Shown here: in pieces, positions 43,554 through 52,633 of the stretch | Position numbering within the stretch: the stretch's first letter is position 1 | Layout of the letters: every line of letters starts with the position of its first letter | NCBI RefSeq assembly: GCF_000719975.1 | Contig: NZ_JOIJ01000001.1 | Location: 372,001 to 436,000, forward strand | Direction: 5' to 3' | DNA from: Prauserella rugosa | GTDB lineage: Bacteria > Actinomycetota > Actinomycetes > Mycobacteriales > Pseudonocardiaceae | DNA: 64,000 bases | Program-made: the position numbers and the translations under genes | The notes under the pieces: generated by a model | Database searches by the model: none | What the model was told of the DNA's origin: nothing | Seen by the model: only the letters and a program-made list of their open reading frames with translations

Positions 43554-44759
43554 GTGGCCGCGATGACCCCGATGCCGGACGCCGGACGCGTCCGCCGGTG
43601 GCTCTCGCGTGCCCTCGTGGTCTCCGGCGGTGCCGTGGCGGCGACCGCCATCGCGTGGGGCGCCTCGGCGGAGTCCGCGTCGGCGGCCGACAACCCGATC
43701 GACCACCCGATCGACAACGCTTTCGGGGACGTCTCCTTCGGTGGTTCGGACGATTCGGCCGAGCACGCGAAGCCGCAGGGCGGAACGGCTGCCGGTGATG
43801 AGTCCGCCGGCGCACCCTCCAAGCAGGCGTCCTCGGACGACGACCCGTCGAAGTGGGCAGGAATCAAGAAGGCGGCCGAGCGCGCCTTCCACCACGGTCA
43901 GGACACCGACGGCGACTGCGCCGACGGGACCGACGGGACTGACGCGGCCGATGTGGACGGTCAGGACGTCACCGCGCCCGAGGACGCGCTCGCCGAGGAC
44001 GGGAGCGCCGAGTCCGAGGACTGCGACGCTGACCATGCCCACTCGGGCGACGAGGCGGCCGGTGACGGCGCCTCGGACGCGGACGCCGCTGCCACCGAGT
44101 ACGGCTCCACCGGGGAGAAGGCATCCGGCGCCGCGGTCTCGAAGCTCAAGGACGCGCACCGGGGTGCGAAGCAGGCGTGGAAGAAGCACGTCGCCGACCC
44201 GACGCGCGAGGCGCTCCAGGACCTGAACAAGGTGCTGCAGGTGTTGCCCGGCCTGGGTGAGCATGTCGACTCCCCCGGATTCGACATGCCGTGGCACGCG
44301 ACGCCGGACCTCGACGCCCTTCCCGCTCCTGGCGAGGCTCCCGCTGGCGCCGAGGACGACGACCACGCCGGCCAGCGGCACGGCGAACACGACGCGGACG
44401 CCCGCGCCCCGGGCGCGCACCGCGACCACGCCACCGTGTCCACTTCGGACGACGGTGACCTCAGGATGTCCGGCGCCGAGCGCGCCGGCCACGGCGACCT
44501 CGGCACCACGGGTGCCGACGCCGACCAGATCTCCGACGAGCCGACCCACCCGGTCGGCCCGGAGAAGAACACGCCTGCGCCGGCGCCGATGCCGACGCAG
44601 TCCAGCCACGTCACCGGTGCGCACGCCGATGCGCCCACCGGTGCCGTTCTCGCCGCGGCCGACCCGTTCGCCGCGTCCGCCGTGGGCGCCGCCGTGCGTC
44701 CCGGCCACTCGCTGTCGTCGATGTCCCCGGGTTCGCAGCCCGGCGTGACGCCCGACTGA
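43554..44759 (+). CDS. Secreted acidic protein of unknown function
   Basis: 401 residues. Signal peptide at about 13-45 (RRWLSRALVVSGGAVAATAI, cleavage after ASA). The mature part is highly acidic, rich in Asp, Ala, Gly, Ser and His, with little predicted structure apart from one helical basic segment (SKLKDAHRGAKQAWKKHVAD, about 196-215). GTG 43554 follows TAGGAG. Not recognised. It directly precedes the large repeat protein on the same strand and shares its type of composition; the two may be surface partners. Confidence 0.65.
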   Translation: MAAMTPMPDAGRVRRWLSRALVVSGGAVAATAIAWGASAESASAADNPIDHPIDNAFGDVSFGGSDDSAEHAKPQGGTAAGDESAGAPSKQASSDDDPSKWAGIKKAAERAFHHGQDTDGDCADGTDGTDAADVDGQDVTAPEDALAEDGSAESEDCDADHAHSGDEAAGDGASDADAAATEYGSTGEKASGAAVSKLKDAHRGAKQAWKKHVADPTREALQDLNKVLQVLPGLGEHVDSPGFDMPWHATPDLDALPAPGEAPAGAEDDDHAGQRHGEHDADARAPGAHRDHATVSTSDDGDLRMSGAERAGHGDLGTTGADADQISDEPTHPVGPEKNTPAPAPMPTQSSHVTGAHADAPTGAVLAAADPFAASAVGAAVRPGHSLSSMSPGSQPGVTPD

Positions 44760-44962
44760 TCACCTCCGCGGGGTAGCCGGCGCGCCCCAGCGGTGGTCGT
44801 TTCATCCGCGTTCGTCTCCGCGTCGGCTTTTCCTTCCCCGCATTTCCCGCGACTCGCCGTGTTCCGGCGTGCTCGCCATCCGCCTCATGTCCCCGCGCGT
44901 CCGGCGGAGCGCACGCGAAAGACCCCTCAGTAGGGAACCAAGGAAAAGGAGAACACCCCACG

Positions 44963-47900
44963 ATGCAGACCTGGGCGAAGCGCGGATTGCAGACCGCGCT
45001 GGTCACCGGTGGCATGCTGATGCTGGGTACCGGCATCGCTTCCGCAGACGAGAAGGTCGACCCGGACACCCCGGCCGGACCCCTCGACCTGAGCGTCAGC
45101 GTTCCCGTTCAGATCGACGACAACGCCGTCGGCACCCCGTTCGGGCAGGCGAACCTGCCCGGTGCCGACACCGAGATCAGCACCAAGCCCGTCACCGACG
45201 CCGTGAACAAGGCCGCCGCGCCCGTCACGGAGAAGGTGGCCGAGAAGACCGCCCCCGCCGCCGACGCGGCCGCGCCGGTCACCGAGCCGGTCCAGGAGCA
45301 GGCCGAGAAGGTCACCGGTGCCGTCTCCGAGGTGAAGGAGACCGCACAGCAGGCGGTGCAGAAGACCGGCCCGCAGGCGATCGCCGACAAGCAGGCCGAG
45401 AAGCAGGCCTCGACCGAGGACGTCACGCCGCCGTCGCTCGAGCCGAGTGACGACCCGCTGATGGGCAACAAGGTCGACGGCAACCTCGCCCTGCCCATCC
45501 AGATCACGGGCAACGCGATCGGCCTGCTGGGCGACGCCGAGGTGTCCTCCGACCACGAGCAGTCCTACGAGCACAACTCCGACGTCAGCACCGACGGTGC
45601 GGGCGGCGGCCTCGCGGGCAACGTCGTCGCGCTCGACTGGGCCCTTCCGGTGCAGATCTCCGGTAACGCGGGCAGCCTGTTCGGTTCCGCGAAGTCCACG
45701 GGCAGCGCCTCGCAGGAGGCCACAACGACGGGTGACGTCGAGACCGACGGCACGAACGGTGCCGGTGCGGGCAACGTCATCGCCCCGCAGTTCGCCACGC
45801 CGGTGCAGCTGTCGGGCAACGCCATCGCGTGGTTCGTCGGCCACTCCGAGACCGACTTCGACGCCAGCAGCTCCGCCGACTCCGGCGGCTTCATCGCCAC
45901 CGACGGCGAGAAGGGTGCGGCCACGGGCAACGTGGTGGGCGCCCCGGTCGCGCTGCCGGTGCGGGTCGCCAACGACGCCGTGACGTGGGGCGGCGACGCC
46001 GACGCCACGGGCTCGTCCGAGGTGGCCGCGAACGCTGGCGACACCTCGCCGGGCATGCACGACATCGACAGCTACATCCAGACGACCGGGCAGAACGGCT
46101 TCCTCGCGGGCACGATCGCGCAGCCGCAGATCGCGTCGATGGCTTCGGTCACCGGCACGGCCGCCGCGTGGATCGGCAACGCCGTCACCGGTGAGACGCC
46201 GGACCGGCAGGCCGGCGGCACCACCTCCGACGCCACCATGACGGCGGGCGGTGCCTCCAACACCAACGGCAACGAGGCCGCGGGCGCGGGCAACATCGTC
46301 GACGCCCCGGTCGCCCTCCCCGTCGAGGTGTTCGGTGTCGGCGGCACGTGGATCGGCAACGCGCACGCCGAGGACCACGTCAACAGCACCGAGGCCGTCG
46401 CGGGTGGCGACACCCTGACCCCGGGTGACGAGTCGGTCGTCTCGTCCAACACGGTCGCCCCGGCGATCGCGTCGACCGCCGAGGTCTTCGGCGTCGGCGG
46501 CACGTGGATCGGCAACGCCTCCGGTGAGGCCGACTCCGACAAGCTCGTCCAGGCGGGCGGCTACAACGGCACGCTGGCCGACCAGGCCGCCGGTTCCGGC
46601 AACCTCGTTCAGGTGCCGCTGGCCGCGCCGGCCGAGGTGTTCGGCGTCGGTGGCAGCTGGATCGGCCAGGGCGTCGGCGAGGGCGAGGAGAGCAAGGAGG
46701 TTCTCGCCGGCGGTGGCGGCAACACCGAGGACGACTACGGCTTCGTGAACGCCAACCTGGTGCAGGCCCCGGTCTCGCTGCCCGCGCAGGTGTTCGGCGT
46801 GGGCGGCAGCTGGATCGGCAACGGCATCGGCGAGGGCACGACCGACACGGTCTCCGAGGCCGGTGGCGACGTGAACGCCAACGGTGACAAGGGCACCGGC
46901 GCGGGCAACGTCGGCGTGGTGCCGGTGTCCCTGCCGACGCAGGTGCACGGTGTCGGCGGCAGCTGGATCGGCAACGGTGCGGGCACGAGCGCCAACCTGA
47001 CCGACTCGATCGCCGGTGGCGACGCCACGGCGAGCGGTGAGCAGGGCTCGGTCGCGGGCAACATCGTCCAGGCGCCGGTGGGTGCGGCCGCGGGCGTGTT
47101 CGGCGTCGGCGCGAACTGGGTCGGCACGGGCAACGGCCAGAGCGTGAACGACGTCGTGACCGAGGCCGGCGGCGACGCCGAGACCATCGGCGACGGCGGC
47201 TCGATCGCGGGCAACGTGGTCAGCGCCCAGGCGCTGCCGGTCGCCCAGGTCTTCGGGGACGCCGCGAGCCTCGTGGGTGTCGCCAACGGTGCGGGCGCCA
47301 ACGTGACCGACGCGTCGTCGGGCGGCGACATCGAGACCTCCGGCGTGGAGGGTGCCATCTCCGGCACGATCGTCGACGTGCCGGCGGCCGCGGTGCCGCA
47401 GGTGTTCGGCTTCGCCCCGTCCGTGGGCGGCGTGGCCAACGCGATCGCCGACAACACGACGACCGGTGAGGTCGGCGGGGACACCACGACCGAGGGCAAC
47501 ACCAACGCTCTGTCCGGTGTGGACGGCCAGCTGCCGGTGGGCGCGGTCGCGCAGGTCTACGACCTGCCGCTCGAGCTGATCGCCGAGGCGACGTCGATGA
47601 CGCAGAACACCACCGACGTGTCGGTGGCCGAGCAGGAGCCGCAGATCAACCTGCCGATCGACGGTTCGGAGATGCCGGTGACGGAGCTGCCGAAGACGCC
47701 GTACGTCGAGGCCGCGATCGACCGCGTGCAGGAGCTGTCGGCGGCTTCGCCGATGCAGCGTTCGGCTTCGGCCATGCCGACCCCGTTCCCGCTGAACATG
47801 CTGCCGCAGGTGCAGGGTGCGGGTATGCCGGAGCTGCCTGCCGACCCGACCGCGGGTGCGTTCCAGGGCGTGCTGGACGGTGTGTCGCTGAACGGCGTCA

Positions 47901-48055
47901 GCCTGGGTGGCATGAACCGTCAGGCCGCGCTGCCGGAGGGTATGCCGTCGTTCGACGGTGTGCCGTCGGTGGACGCCGACTCGGTGCAGGGTGCGATGCA
48001 GGGCACGCTGGACGACCTGACGCTCAACGGCCACGGCCTGGGCACGCTGGTCTGA
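44963..48055 (+). CDS. Secreted repeat protein with about 14 chaplin-like repeats
   Basis: 1030 residues. Signal peptide 1-28 (ALVTGGMLMLGTGIASA). A helical Ala/Glu/Lys segment (about 70-150) precedes about 14 imperfect 50-residue repeats up to 890. Each repeat has the pattern GN-V-x-AP-x-x-LPV-x-V-x-G followed by WIGNA and a variable GGD/TDG turn. The VFGVGGTWIGN form dominates the central copies. The alternating beta pattern and the GN..P.x.PVxV.GN order resemble chaplins, but cysteines are absent. A C-terminal region (890-1030) has Met/Pro/Leu-rich linkers and LNG repeats. ATG 44963 follows AAGGAGAAC. No LPxTG or membrane anchor is seen. Confidence 0.7.
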   Translation: MQTWAKRGLQTALVTGGMLMLGTGIASADEKVDPDTPAGPLDLSVSVPVQIDDNAVGTPFGQANLPGADTEISTKPVTDAVNKAAAPVTEKVAEKTAPAADAAAPVTEPVQEQAEKVTGAVSEVKETAQQAVQKTGPQAIADKQAEKQASTEDVTPPSLEPSDDPLMGNKVDGNLALPIQITGNAIGLLGDAEVSSDHEQSYEHNSDVSTDGAGGGLAGNVVALDWALPVQISGNAGSLFGSAKSTGSASQEATTTGDVETDGTNGAGAGNVIAPQFATPVQLSGNAIAWFVGHSETDFDASSSADSGGFIATDGEKGAATGNVVGAPVALPVRVANDAVTWGGDADATGSSEVAANAGDTSPGMHDIDSYIQTTGQNGFLAGTIAQPQIASMASVTGTAAAWIGNAVTGETPDRQAGGTTSDATMTAGGASNTNGNEAAGAGNIVDAPVALPVEVFGVGGTWIGNAHAEDHVNSTEAVAGGDTLTPGDESVVSSNTVAPAIASTAEVFGVGGTWIGNASGEADSDKLVQAGGYNGTLADQAAGSGNLVQVPLAAPAEVFGVGGSWIGQGVGEGEESKEVLAGGGGNTEDDYGFVNANLVQAPVSLPAQVFGVGGSWIGNGIGEGTTDTVSEAGGDVNANGDKGTGAGNVGVVPVSLPTQVHGVGGSWIGNGAGTSANLTDSIAGGDATASGEQGSVAGNIVQAPVGAAAGVFGVGANWVGTGNGQSVNDVVTEAGGDAETIGDGGSIAGNVVSAQALPVAQVFGDAASLVGVANGAGANVTDASSGGDIETSGVEGAISGTIVDVPAAAVPQVFGFAPSVGGVANAIADNTTTGEVGGDTTTEGNTNALSGVDGQLPVGAVAQVYDLPLELIAEATSMTQNTTDVSVAEQEPQINLPIDGSEMPVTELPKTPYVEAAIDRVQELSAASPMQRSASAMPTPFPLNMLPQVQGAGMPELPADPTAGAFQGVLDGVSLNGVSLGGMNRQAALPEGMPSFDGVPSVDADSVQGAMQGTLDDLTLNGHGLGTLV

Positions 48056-48096
48056 GGATCGGCACTCGGCGGGTGAACCGCCGGTAGAACAACGAG

Positions 48097-48136
48097 AACG
48101 GGCCCCGGAGGCGGTTTGCCGCTTCCGGGGCCCGTT
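48097..48136. terminator. Bidirectional terminator after the repeat-protein gene
   Basis: An 18-bp stem (48097-48114 with 48119-48136, one mismatch) with a TTTG loop, between convergent genes. A 14-bp direct repeat (GGGTGTGTTGGGC) follows at 48157-48184. Confidence 0.88.
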
Positions 48137-48189
48137 CGTGTCCGGGGGTCGGGGCAGGGTGTGTTGGGCGGGGTGTGTTGGGCAGGAAC

Positions 48190-48957
48190 TCAGCCGAGCT
48201 GGACGGAACGTTTGGCCAGGCCGTACCAGTAGCCGTCGATGACGGTCTCGGGACGCTGGCCCTCCCCCGCGCCGAGGGAGACGAACAGGGGCGCGAAGTG
48301 CTCGGTGCGCGGATGCGCCAGCTGCGCGGCGGGTGCCTTGAGCTGGAAGTCGAGCAGGCTGTCGACGTCGCCGGCTGCGAGGGCCGCCGAACCCCAGTGG
48401 TCGAACTCGGCCGACCACGCGGGCGGATGACCGGCCGAACCGTCGACCTGGCGCATGGCGACCAGGTTGTGGGTGAAGAAGCCGCTGCCGACGATCAGCA
48501 CGCCCGTTTCGCGCAGGGGTGCCAGACGGGTGCCGAACTCGTACAGCGCCTGCGGGTCGAGCGAGGGCAGGGACACCTGCAGGACGGGGATGTCGGCGTC
48601 GGGGTACATCTCGACGAGCGGCACGTAGGCGCCGTGGTCGAGGCCGCGGGTGGGTTCGTCGTGGACGTCGCCGCCGAGCAGTCGGCGCACCTCGGCCGCG
48701 AGCTGCGGGGCGCCGGGCGCGGCATACGTGACGTCGTAGTACCGGTCGGGAAAGCCCCAGAAGTCGTAGACGAGTGGCACCGTCGTGGTGGCGCCGATCG
48801 TCGCGGGTGCCTCCTCCCAGTGCGCGGAGACGACGAGGATCGAGGTCGGTTTCGGCAGTTCGGCCGACCAGGTGGCGAGCTGCCTGGTCCAGGTTTCGTC
48901 GTCGGCCAGCGGTGGCGCGCCGTGGCTCAGGTACAGCACGGGCATCCGGTCGGACAT
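48190..48957 (-). CDS. Class III extradiol dioxygenase, LigB/DODA type
   Basis: 255 residues. The fold of the LigB superfamily (4,5-DOPA dioxygenase-like) cleaves aromatic rings using Fe or Zn. Metal ligands: VLYLSHGAPPL (His near residue 12), LVVSAHWEEAPA (His near 52) and HNLVAMRQ (His near 170). ATG 48957 (MSDRMPVLYLSHG) is chosen because GGAG lies just upstream; the longer frame starts inside the operator. A perfect 9-bp inverted repeat covers the promoter/leader. Confidence 0.85.
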   Translation of the reverse strand: MSDRMPVLYLSHGAPPLADDETWTRQLATWSAELPKPTSILVVSAHWEEAPATIGATTTVPLVYDFWGFPDRYYDVTYAAPGAPQLAAEVRRLLGGDVHDEPTRGLDHGAYVPLVEMYPDADIPVLQVSLPSLDPQALYEFGTRLAPLRETGVLIVGSGFFTHNLVAMRQVDGSAGHPPAWSAEFDHWGSAALAAGDVDSLLDFQLKAPAAQLAHPRTEHFAPLFVSLGAGEGQRPETVIDGYWYGLAKRSVQLG

Positions 48958-48967
48958 CGCGAACTCC

Positions 48968-48989
48968 TGTCGTTGAACTTTCAACGACA
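48968..48989. promoter_or_regulatory. Operator-like palindrome upstream of the LigB gene
   Basis: TGTCGTTGA ACTT TCAACGACA, perfect 9-bp arms with 4-base spacer, ending 10 bases before the ATG. The TTGAAnnTTCAA-type core is typical of MarR-family sites, but no such regulator is adjacent. Confidence 0.65.
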
Positions 48990-49014
48990 AGTCTACGCGG
49001 CGCTGCAGGATCGC

Positions 49015-49055
49015 GCATCCTCCCCGGTCAGCGGCCTACGGGCCGGGGAGGATGC
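49015..49055 (-). terminator. Terminator after the methyltransferase gene
   Basis: Perfect 13-bp stem (49015-49027 with 49043-49055) with a 15-base loop, 6 bases after the methyltransferase stop. Confidence 0.75.
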
Positions 49056-49060
49056 CGGGC

Positions 49061-49687
49061 TCACGTGAGGCGGCGGGCGCGCAGGACGACGTCCTGGTGA
49101 TGATGCGTTCCCTCCGGCGGTGGTGTGGTGCGGCCGCGCTTCTCGTCGCGTTCGACGTGCCAGTCCTCGCCGAGCATCTGGGCCACCTGGCCGGGTTGGT
49201 AGTACGCGTACGGGTCGTGTTCCGGGTCGACCTCGGTCGGGTCGTGGCTGACGTACAGCAGTGTTCCGCCCGGCGCGACCGCGGACAGCAGTCCGCGGAG
49301 TGCGGCGTGGTCCGGTTCGACCCGCAGCGGGAAGTAGTGCACCGACACGAGGTCGAAGGCGCGCGCGGGAGGCGGCATGGTGACGGGGTCGCCGTGGACC
49401 CAGCTCACGCGGTCGGCGACGTCGCGCCCGGCGGCGGCCGCGCGTTCGAGCGCGACGCGCGAGATGTCGATCGCCGTGACCCGCCAGCCGTGCCGGGCGA
49501 GCCAGATCGCGTCGCCGCCTTCCCCACATCCGATGTCGAGTGCCTGTCCCGGCGGGAGATCGGCCGCCTCTGTGACGAGCACGCCATTGGGATTTCCGCT
49601 GAAGAGTTGGTCCTGGCTGCGGTAGCGCTCGTCCCACGCCTCGGCGGTGTGCCCGCCGTGCTCTCGTTCGTCGTGCTGCTGAGTCAT
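49061..49687 (-). CDS. Class I SAM-dependent methyltransferase
   Basis: 208 residues from ATG 49687 (MTQQHDEREHGG); the longer upstream frame is unlikely. SAM motif ALDIGCGEGGDAIWLARHGW (about 49-68), motif II with VHGDPVTMPPPA, and post-I AIDISRVALERA. TehB/Methyltransf_25-like. It is divergent from an XRE-cupin regulator 110 bases away, which probably controls it. Substrate unknown. Confidence 0.85.
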   Translation of the reverse strand: MTQQHDEREHGGHTAEAWDERYRSQDQLFSGNPNGVLVTEAADLPPGQALDIGCGEGGDAIWLARHGWRVTAIDISRVALERAAAAGRDVADRVSWVHGDPVTMPPPARAFDLVSVHYFPLRVEPDHAALRGLLSAVAPGGTLLYVSHDPTEVDPEHDPYAYYQPGQVAQMLGEDWHVERDEKRGRTTPPPEGTHHHQDVVLRARRLT

Positions 49688-49797
49688 ACCTCCACCGTGC
49701 GCCGAAGCGCACCCGTTCGACAAACGTCGTTGCCGGAACCGCAAAGCCGTCGGGGTCAAGCCGGTGTGATCGGGGGCGGAACTGCCAGGATGCGGGT

Positions 49798-50391
49798 ATG
49801 GGTGGTGACGTCGGATCGGTGGTGTCGGGGCTCGGTCCCCGGCTGCGGGCCATGCGGACGCGGGCGGGTTGGACGTTGGCCGCGTTGTCGGAGTCGACGG
49901 GGATCTCGGTGAGCACGTTGTCCCGGCTCGAGTCGGGACAACGCAAACCAGGACTCGAACTGTTGTTGCCGTTGGCGCAGGCCTACCGCGTGCCGTTGGA
50001 CGAGCTCGTCGGCGCGCCCGAGGTCCGCGATCCGCGGGTGCATCCGCGGCCGAAGCGTCACGACGGATTGACCGTCCTGCCGCTGACCGACCGGCCCGGC
50101 GGACTGCAGGCCTTCAAACACGTGCTGCGTCCCGGACCGCCGGGCGAACGCGAACCGAATCCGCGCTCGCACGAGGGCTACCACTGGCTGTACGTGCTGG
50201 ACGGACGGTTACGCGTGATCCTCGGCGAGGAGGACCTGGTGCTGGCCGCGGGCGAGATCGTCGAGTTCGACACCCATCTGCCCCACTGGTTCGGCAACGC
50301 CGACGACCGTCCGGCCGAGTTCCTCAGCATCCTCGGCCCGCAGGGACAGCGGTTCCACGACCGAGCCCGCTACCGCCCCCTGATCCCCTGA
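49798..50391 (+). CDS. XRE family regulator with C-terminal cupin
   Basis: 197 residues. HTH_3 at about 12-68 (LRAMRTRAGWTLAALSESTGI, STLSRLESGQRKPGLE), then a cupin domain (about 110-185: HEGYHWLYVLDGRLRVILGE and VEFDTHLPHWFGN). HTH-cupin proteins often sense small metabolites. Divergent from the SAM methyltransferase gene. Confidence 0.9.
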   Translation: MGGDVGSVVSGLGPRLRAMRTRAGWTLAALSESTGISVSTLSRLESGQRKPGLELLLPLAQAYRVPLDELVGAPEVRDPRVHPRPKRHDGLTVLPLTDRPGGLQAFKHVLRPGPPGEREPNPRSHEGYHWLYVLDGRLRVILGEEDLVLAAGEIVEFDTHLPHWFGNADDRPAEFLSILGPQGQRFHDRARYRPLIP

Positions 50392-50421
50392 CTGCGGCGG
50401 TGATCCTGCCGTGAGGGCCGG

Positions 50422-51732
50422 TCAGCCACGGCCCCAGACGGCGGCTGCGTCGCGGGCCGTGTCGTGGGGCCTCGCGCGGCCCACGGCGATCAGACGATCG
50501 TCGTCGGTGCGGGTGATCGACCACAGTTCGCTGACCGTGCCGTCCTCGCGGTCGAACGCGCGGATTCCTGTGTCGCGTTGCCATTCCTGCCCGTCGCGTG
50601 AGGTCCACAGGGTGGCGCGGACCGGTGCTTCGTCGTCGCTGCGGGCGCCGGTGGCGGCGAATTCCTCGCCGGTCCAGGTCACGTCGGTCGCAGTCGCGGT
50701 GGCGTAGCCGTCGTCGACGCCGAACGTCTGTGGGCGGTGCGGTACTCGTGACCACGTGCGGCCGTCCGGTGATGTCCAGACCGCCGCGGTGGTGGTGCTG
50801 TATCCGGTGTCGCCCACTGAAACGTAGCCGTCGGGACCGGCCGCGACGCCGGCCATGGTCGTCGCGTCATAGCCCTCGCCGAATGCGTTACCGAACGCGT
50901 CGTCGTGCGGTACGCGCTGCCACCAGAATCCATCGTCCGATCGCCACACCGCGGCAACGACGCCGAATCCGGGTAGTTCCTCCGTGCCGACAGCGACAAG
51001 ACCCGACGGTCCACTGGTCACGGATCTCATGCTGGTGGTGCCTGGTCGTTCGAACGGGGAGTTCTCGTGCCTCGCGCGCGTCCAGGTGCGGCCGTTGTCG
51101 GAGGTCCAGACCGCAGCGCCCTCGGCGGCATCGCCGACGGCGACGAAACCCGAGCCGTGGGTGGTGACCGAGCGGATCTGCGTGTGCCCTTGACCTTGTC
51201 CGCCGAACACGTCGTCGTGTGGCACGCGTTGCCAGTCGACGCCGTCGGACGACGTCCACACGGCTCCGACGGCATCTGTGTCGCCGAGGGATCGATCAAC
51301 GCCGGCGGCGACGAAGCCCTGGTCGTTCGCTGCCACCGACAGGGCCGCGGCGCCGTTGTCGGGATCGCCGAACACGGCGTCCTTGCGGGGTACACGTTCC
51401 CATTCGGCGCCGCCGTGGGAGTACCAAACTGCGGCCGTCGAGGGCCTGAGTTCCCCGCGGTGCCATTCCTCCGAGCCGACGGCGACGGTCGTGTCGTCAT
51501 GCGTGGCGACCGATGTCATCAGGGCACTCGAGTCGCGGCCGCCGAAGCCGGACGATGCCGGGTCATACCGCGTCCAGGAGGCGTCCTCGGAATCGGAATC
51601 CGACGTCTCCCAAAGCACGACGCCGGCAGCGACCACGAGGGTCGTGAGTACGGCGATCGTGATGACGACGGGTGTACGCCGCCGGTGGGGCGCCGGCACG
51701 GCGGAATGGTCAGGAAGATTCACGGAGGTCAC
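50422..51732 (-). CDS. Membrane-anchored beta-propeller-like protein
   Basis: 436 residues. One N-terminal transmembrane segment (about 22-42, VVITIAVLTTLVVAAGVVL) anchors an extracytoplasmic part. The latter has six or seven repeats with AAVWTSPDGRTWSRVPH- and GFVAVGD-type blades (BNR/Asp-box-like). It is the last gene of a type VII-like accessory operon; its start (GTG 51732 or 51723) overlaps the previous gene's end. Function unknown. Confidence 0.75.
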   Translation of the reverse strand: MTSVNLPDHSAVPAPHRRRTPVVITIAVLTTLVVAAGVVLWETSDSDSEDASWTRYDPASSGFGGRDSSALMTSVATHDDTTVAVGSEEWHRGELRPSTAAVWYSHGGAEWERVPRKDAVFGDPDNGAAALSVAANDQGFVAAGVDRSLGDTDAVGAVWTSSDGVDWQRVPHDDVFGGQGQGHTQIRSVTTHGSGFVAVGDAAEGAAVWTSDNGRTWTRARHENSPFERPGTTSMRSVTSGPSGLVAVGTEELPGFGVVAAVWRSDDGFWWQRVPHDDAFGNAFGEGYDATTMAGVAAGPDGYVSVGDTGYSTTTAAVWTSPDGRTWSRVPHRPQTFGVDDGYATATATDVTWTGEEFAATGARSDDEAPVRATLWTSRDGQEWQRDTGIRAFDREDGTVSELWSITRTDDDRLIAVGRARPHDTARDAAAVWGRG

Positions 51733-52633
51733 CGGTCGTGTCGTGGTTGTCGGGCTTGGTGAACCAGGCCGGGTTGACCCGTCCGGTGAACATGTCCTCG
51801 GACAGTTCGGGGAAGAGCTTGCGGAACTCGGCCGCGCTGCCGTGGAAGTCGATGACGTCGCAGAGATGGCGGATGTTCGGGTCCTCGAGGATCTCCCAAA
51901 CGTGCACGTCGCTGAGCTCGCTCACGTGGATCCTGCGCGGTCCGTCCGGGTAGCGCAGTTCCGGAACGCGGGACAGTTCCAGCATTCCGCGGGCATTCGC
52001 GTTGACCTCGGCTCCGGCTGCCACCGAGTGGAGAATCCCGTTGTAGACGAGGTCCCAGACCCGTCGGTCGGCCTGCCATTGGTCGGTGACCAGGCGGATT
52101 AGGCTGTCGGAGTTCTCGAGGGTGAGTGCCAGTCCGGCGCCGCCTGCCACGACATCCGCCTCGATCTTCTCGAGGGAGTACAGGTCGACGACCCTGTGGC
52201 GCCGGGTGATCCCGAACGTGATCTGGTGCAGTTGTACCCAATCGGCGCCCGCGGACAATACCAGGTACGTGGCCGGCCTGGTGATGACAAGGGCCCCGGC
52301 GATGTAGAGCAACCAGGGTTGCCAGAAAAGCATCCAGTCGAAGGGATCGCTGTGGCCGCCGGCAAGACGCATGAATGTCGTACCGACGATCAGGATCGCC
52401 ATGCTGGCTGCGAACAGAGCGGCCTTGCCGCGCTTGTTGGACTTGTGCCAGGCCAGCACGGGCCCTCGGCCTTCCGGGGGCGAGGGCTTGTGCGACAACC
52501 GAAGTTCCCGGCTCCGGTCCTCCTCCGGCGTGCGGTCCCTGCCGGCCCAGCCGAGACCGTGCGGTGGAAACGGCTCGCCGGTCTCCGGGTTGGGCCGTGG
52601 CGGCAGGCCGGGACCCGTACGGTCGTCGTTCAT
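51710..52633 (-). CDS. Two-span membrane protein, unknown function (possible immunity protein)
   Basis: 307 residues. Hydrophilic Pro-rich N-terminus, two membrane spans (about 72-92 and 105-130), then a cytoplasmic domain of mixed alpha/beta type (HRVVDLYSLEKIEADVV onward). ATG 52633 overlaps the preceding gene's stop as ATGA, which favours it over GTG 52651. Tight coupling to a WXG-type toxin-like gene suggests a partner or immunity role; this is inference. Confidence 0.65.
   Translation of the reverse strand: MNDDRTGPGLPPRPNPETGEPFPPHGLGWAGRDRTPEEDRSRELRLSHKPSPPEGRGPVLAWHKSNKRGKAALFAASMAILIVGTTFMRLAGGHSDPFDWMLFWQPWLLYIAGALVITRPATYLVLSAGADWVQLHQITFGITRRHRVVDLYSLEKIEADVVAGGAGLALTLENSDSLIRLVTDQWQADRRVWDLVYNGILHSVAAGAEVNANARGMLELSRVPELRYPDGPRRIHVSELSDVHVWEILEDPNIRHLCDVIDFHGSAAEFRKLFPELSEDMFTGRVNPAWFTKPDNHDTTGDLRESS

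Noticed and set aside
44927..49018. A 1363-codon open frame on the minus strand opposite the repeat protein
   Set aside because: Its composition (Arg/His/Val-rich, no domains) and coincidence with a well-structured secreted protein on the plus strand mark it as a shadow caused by high GC.
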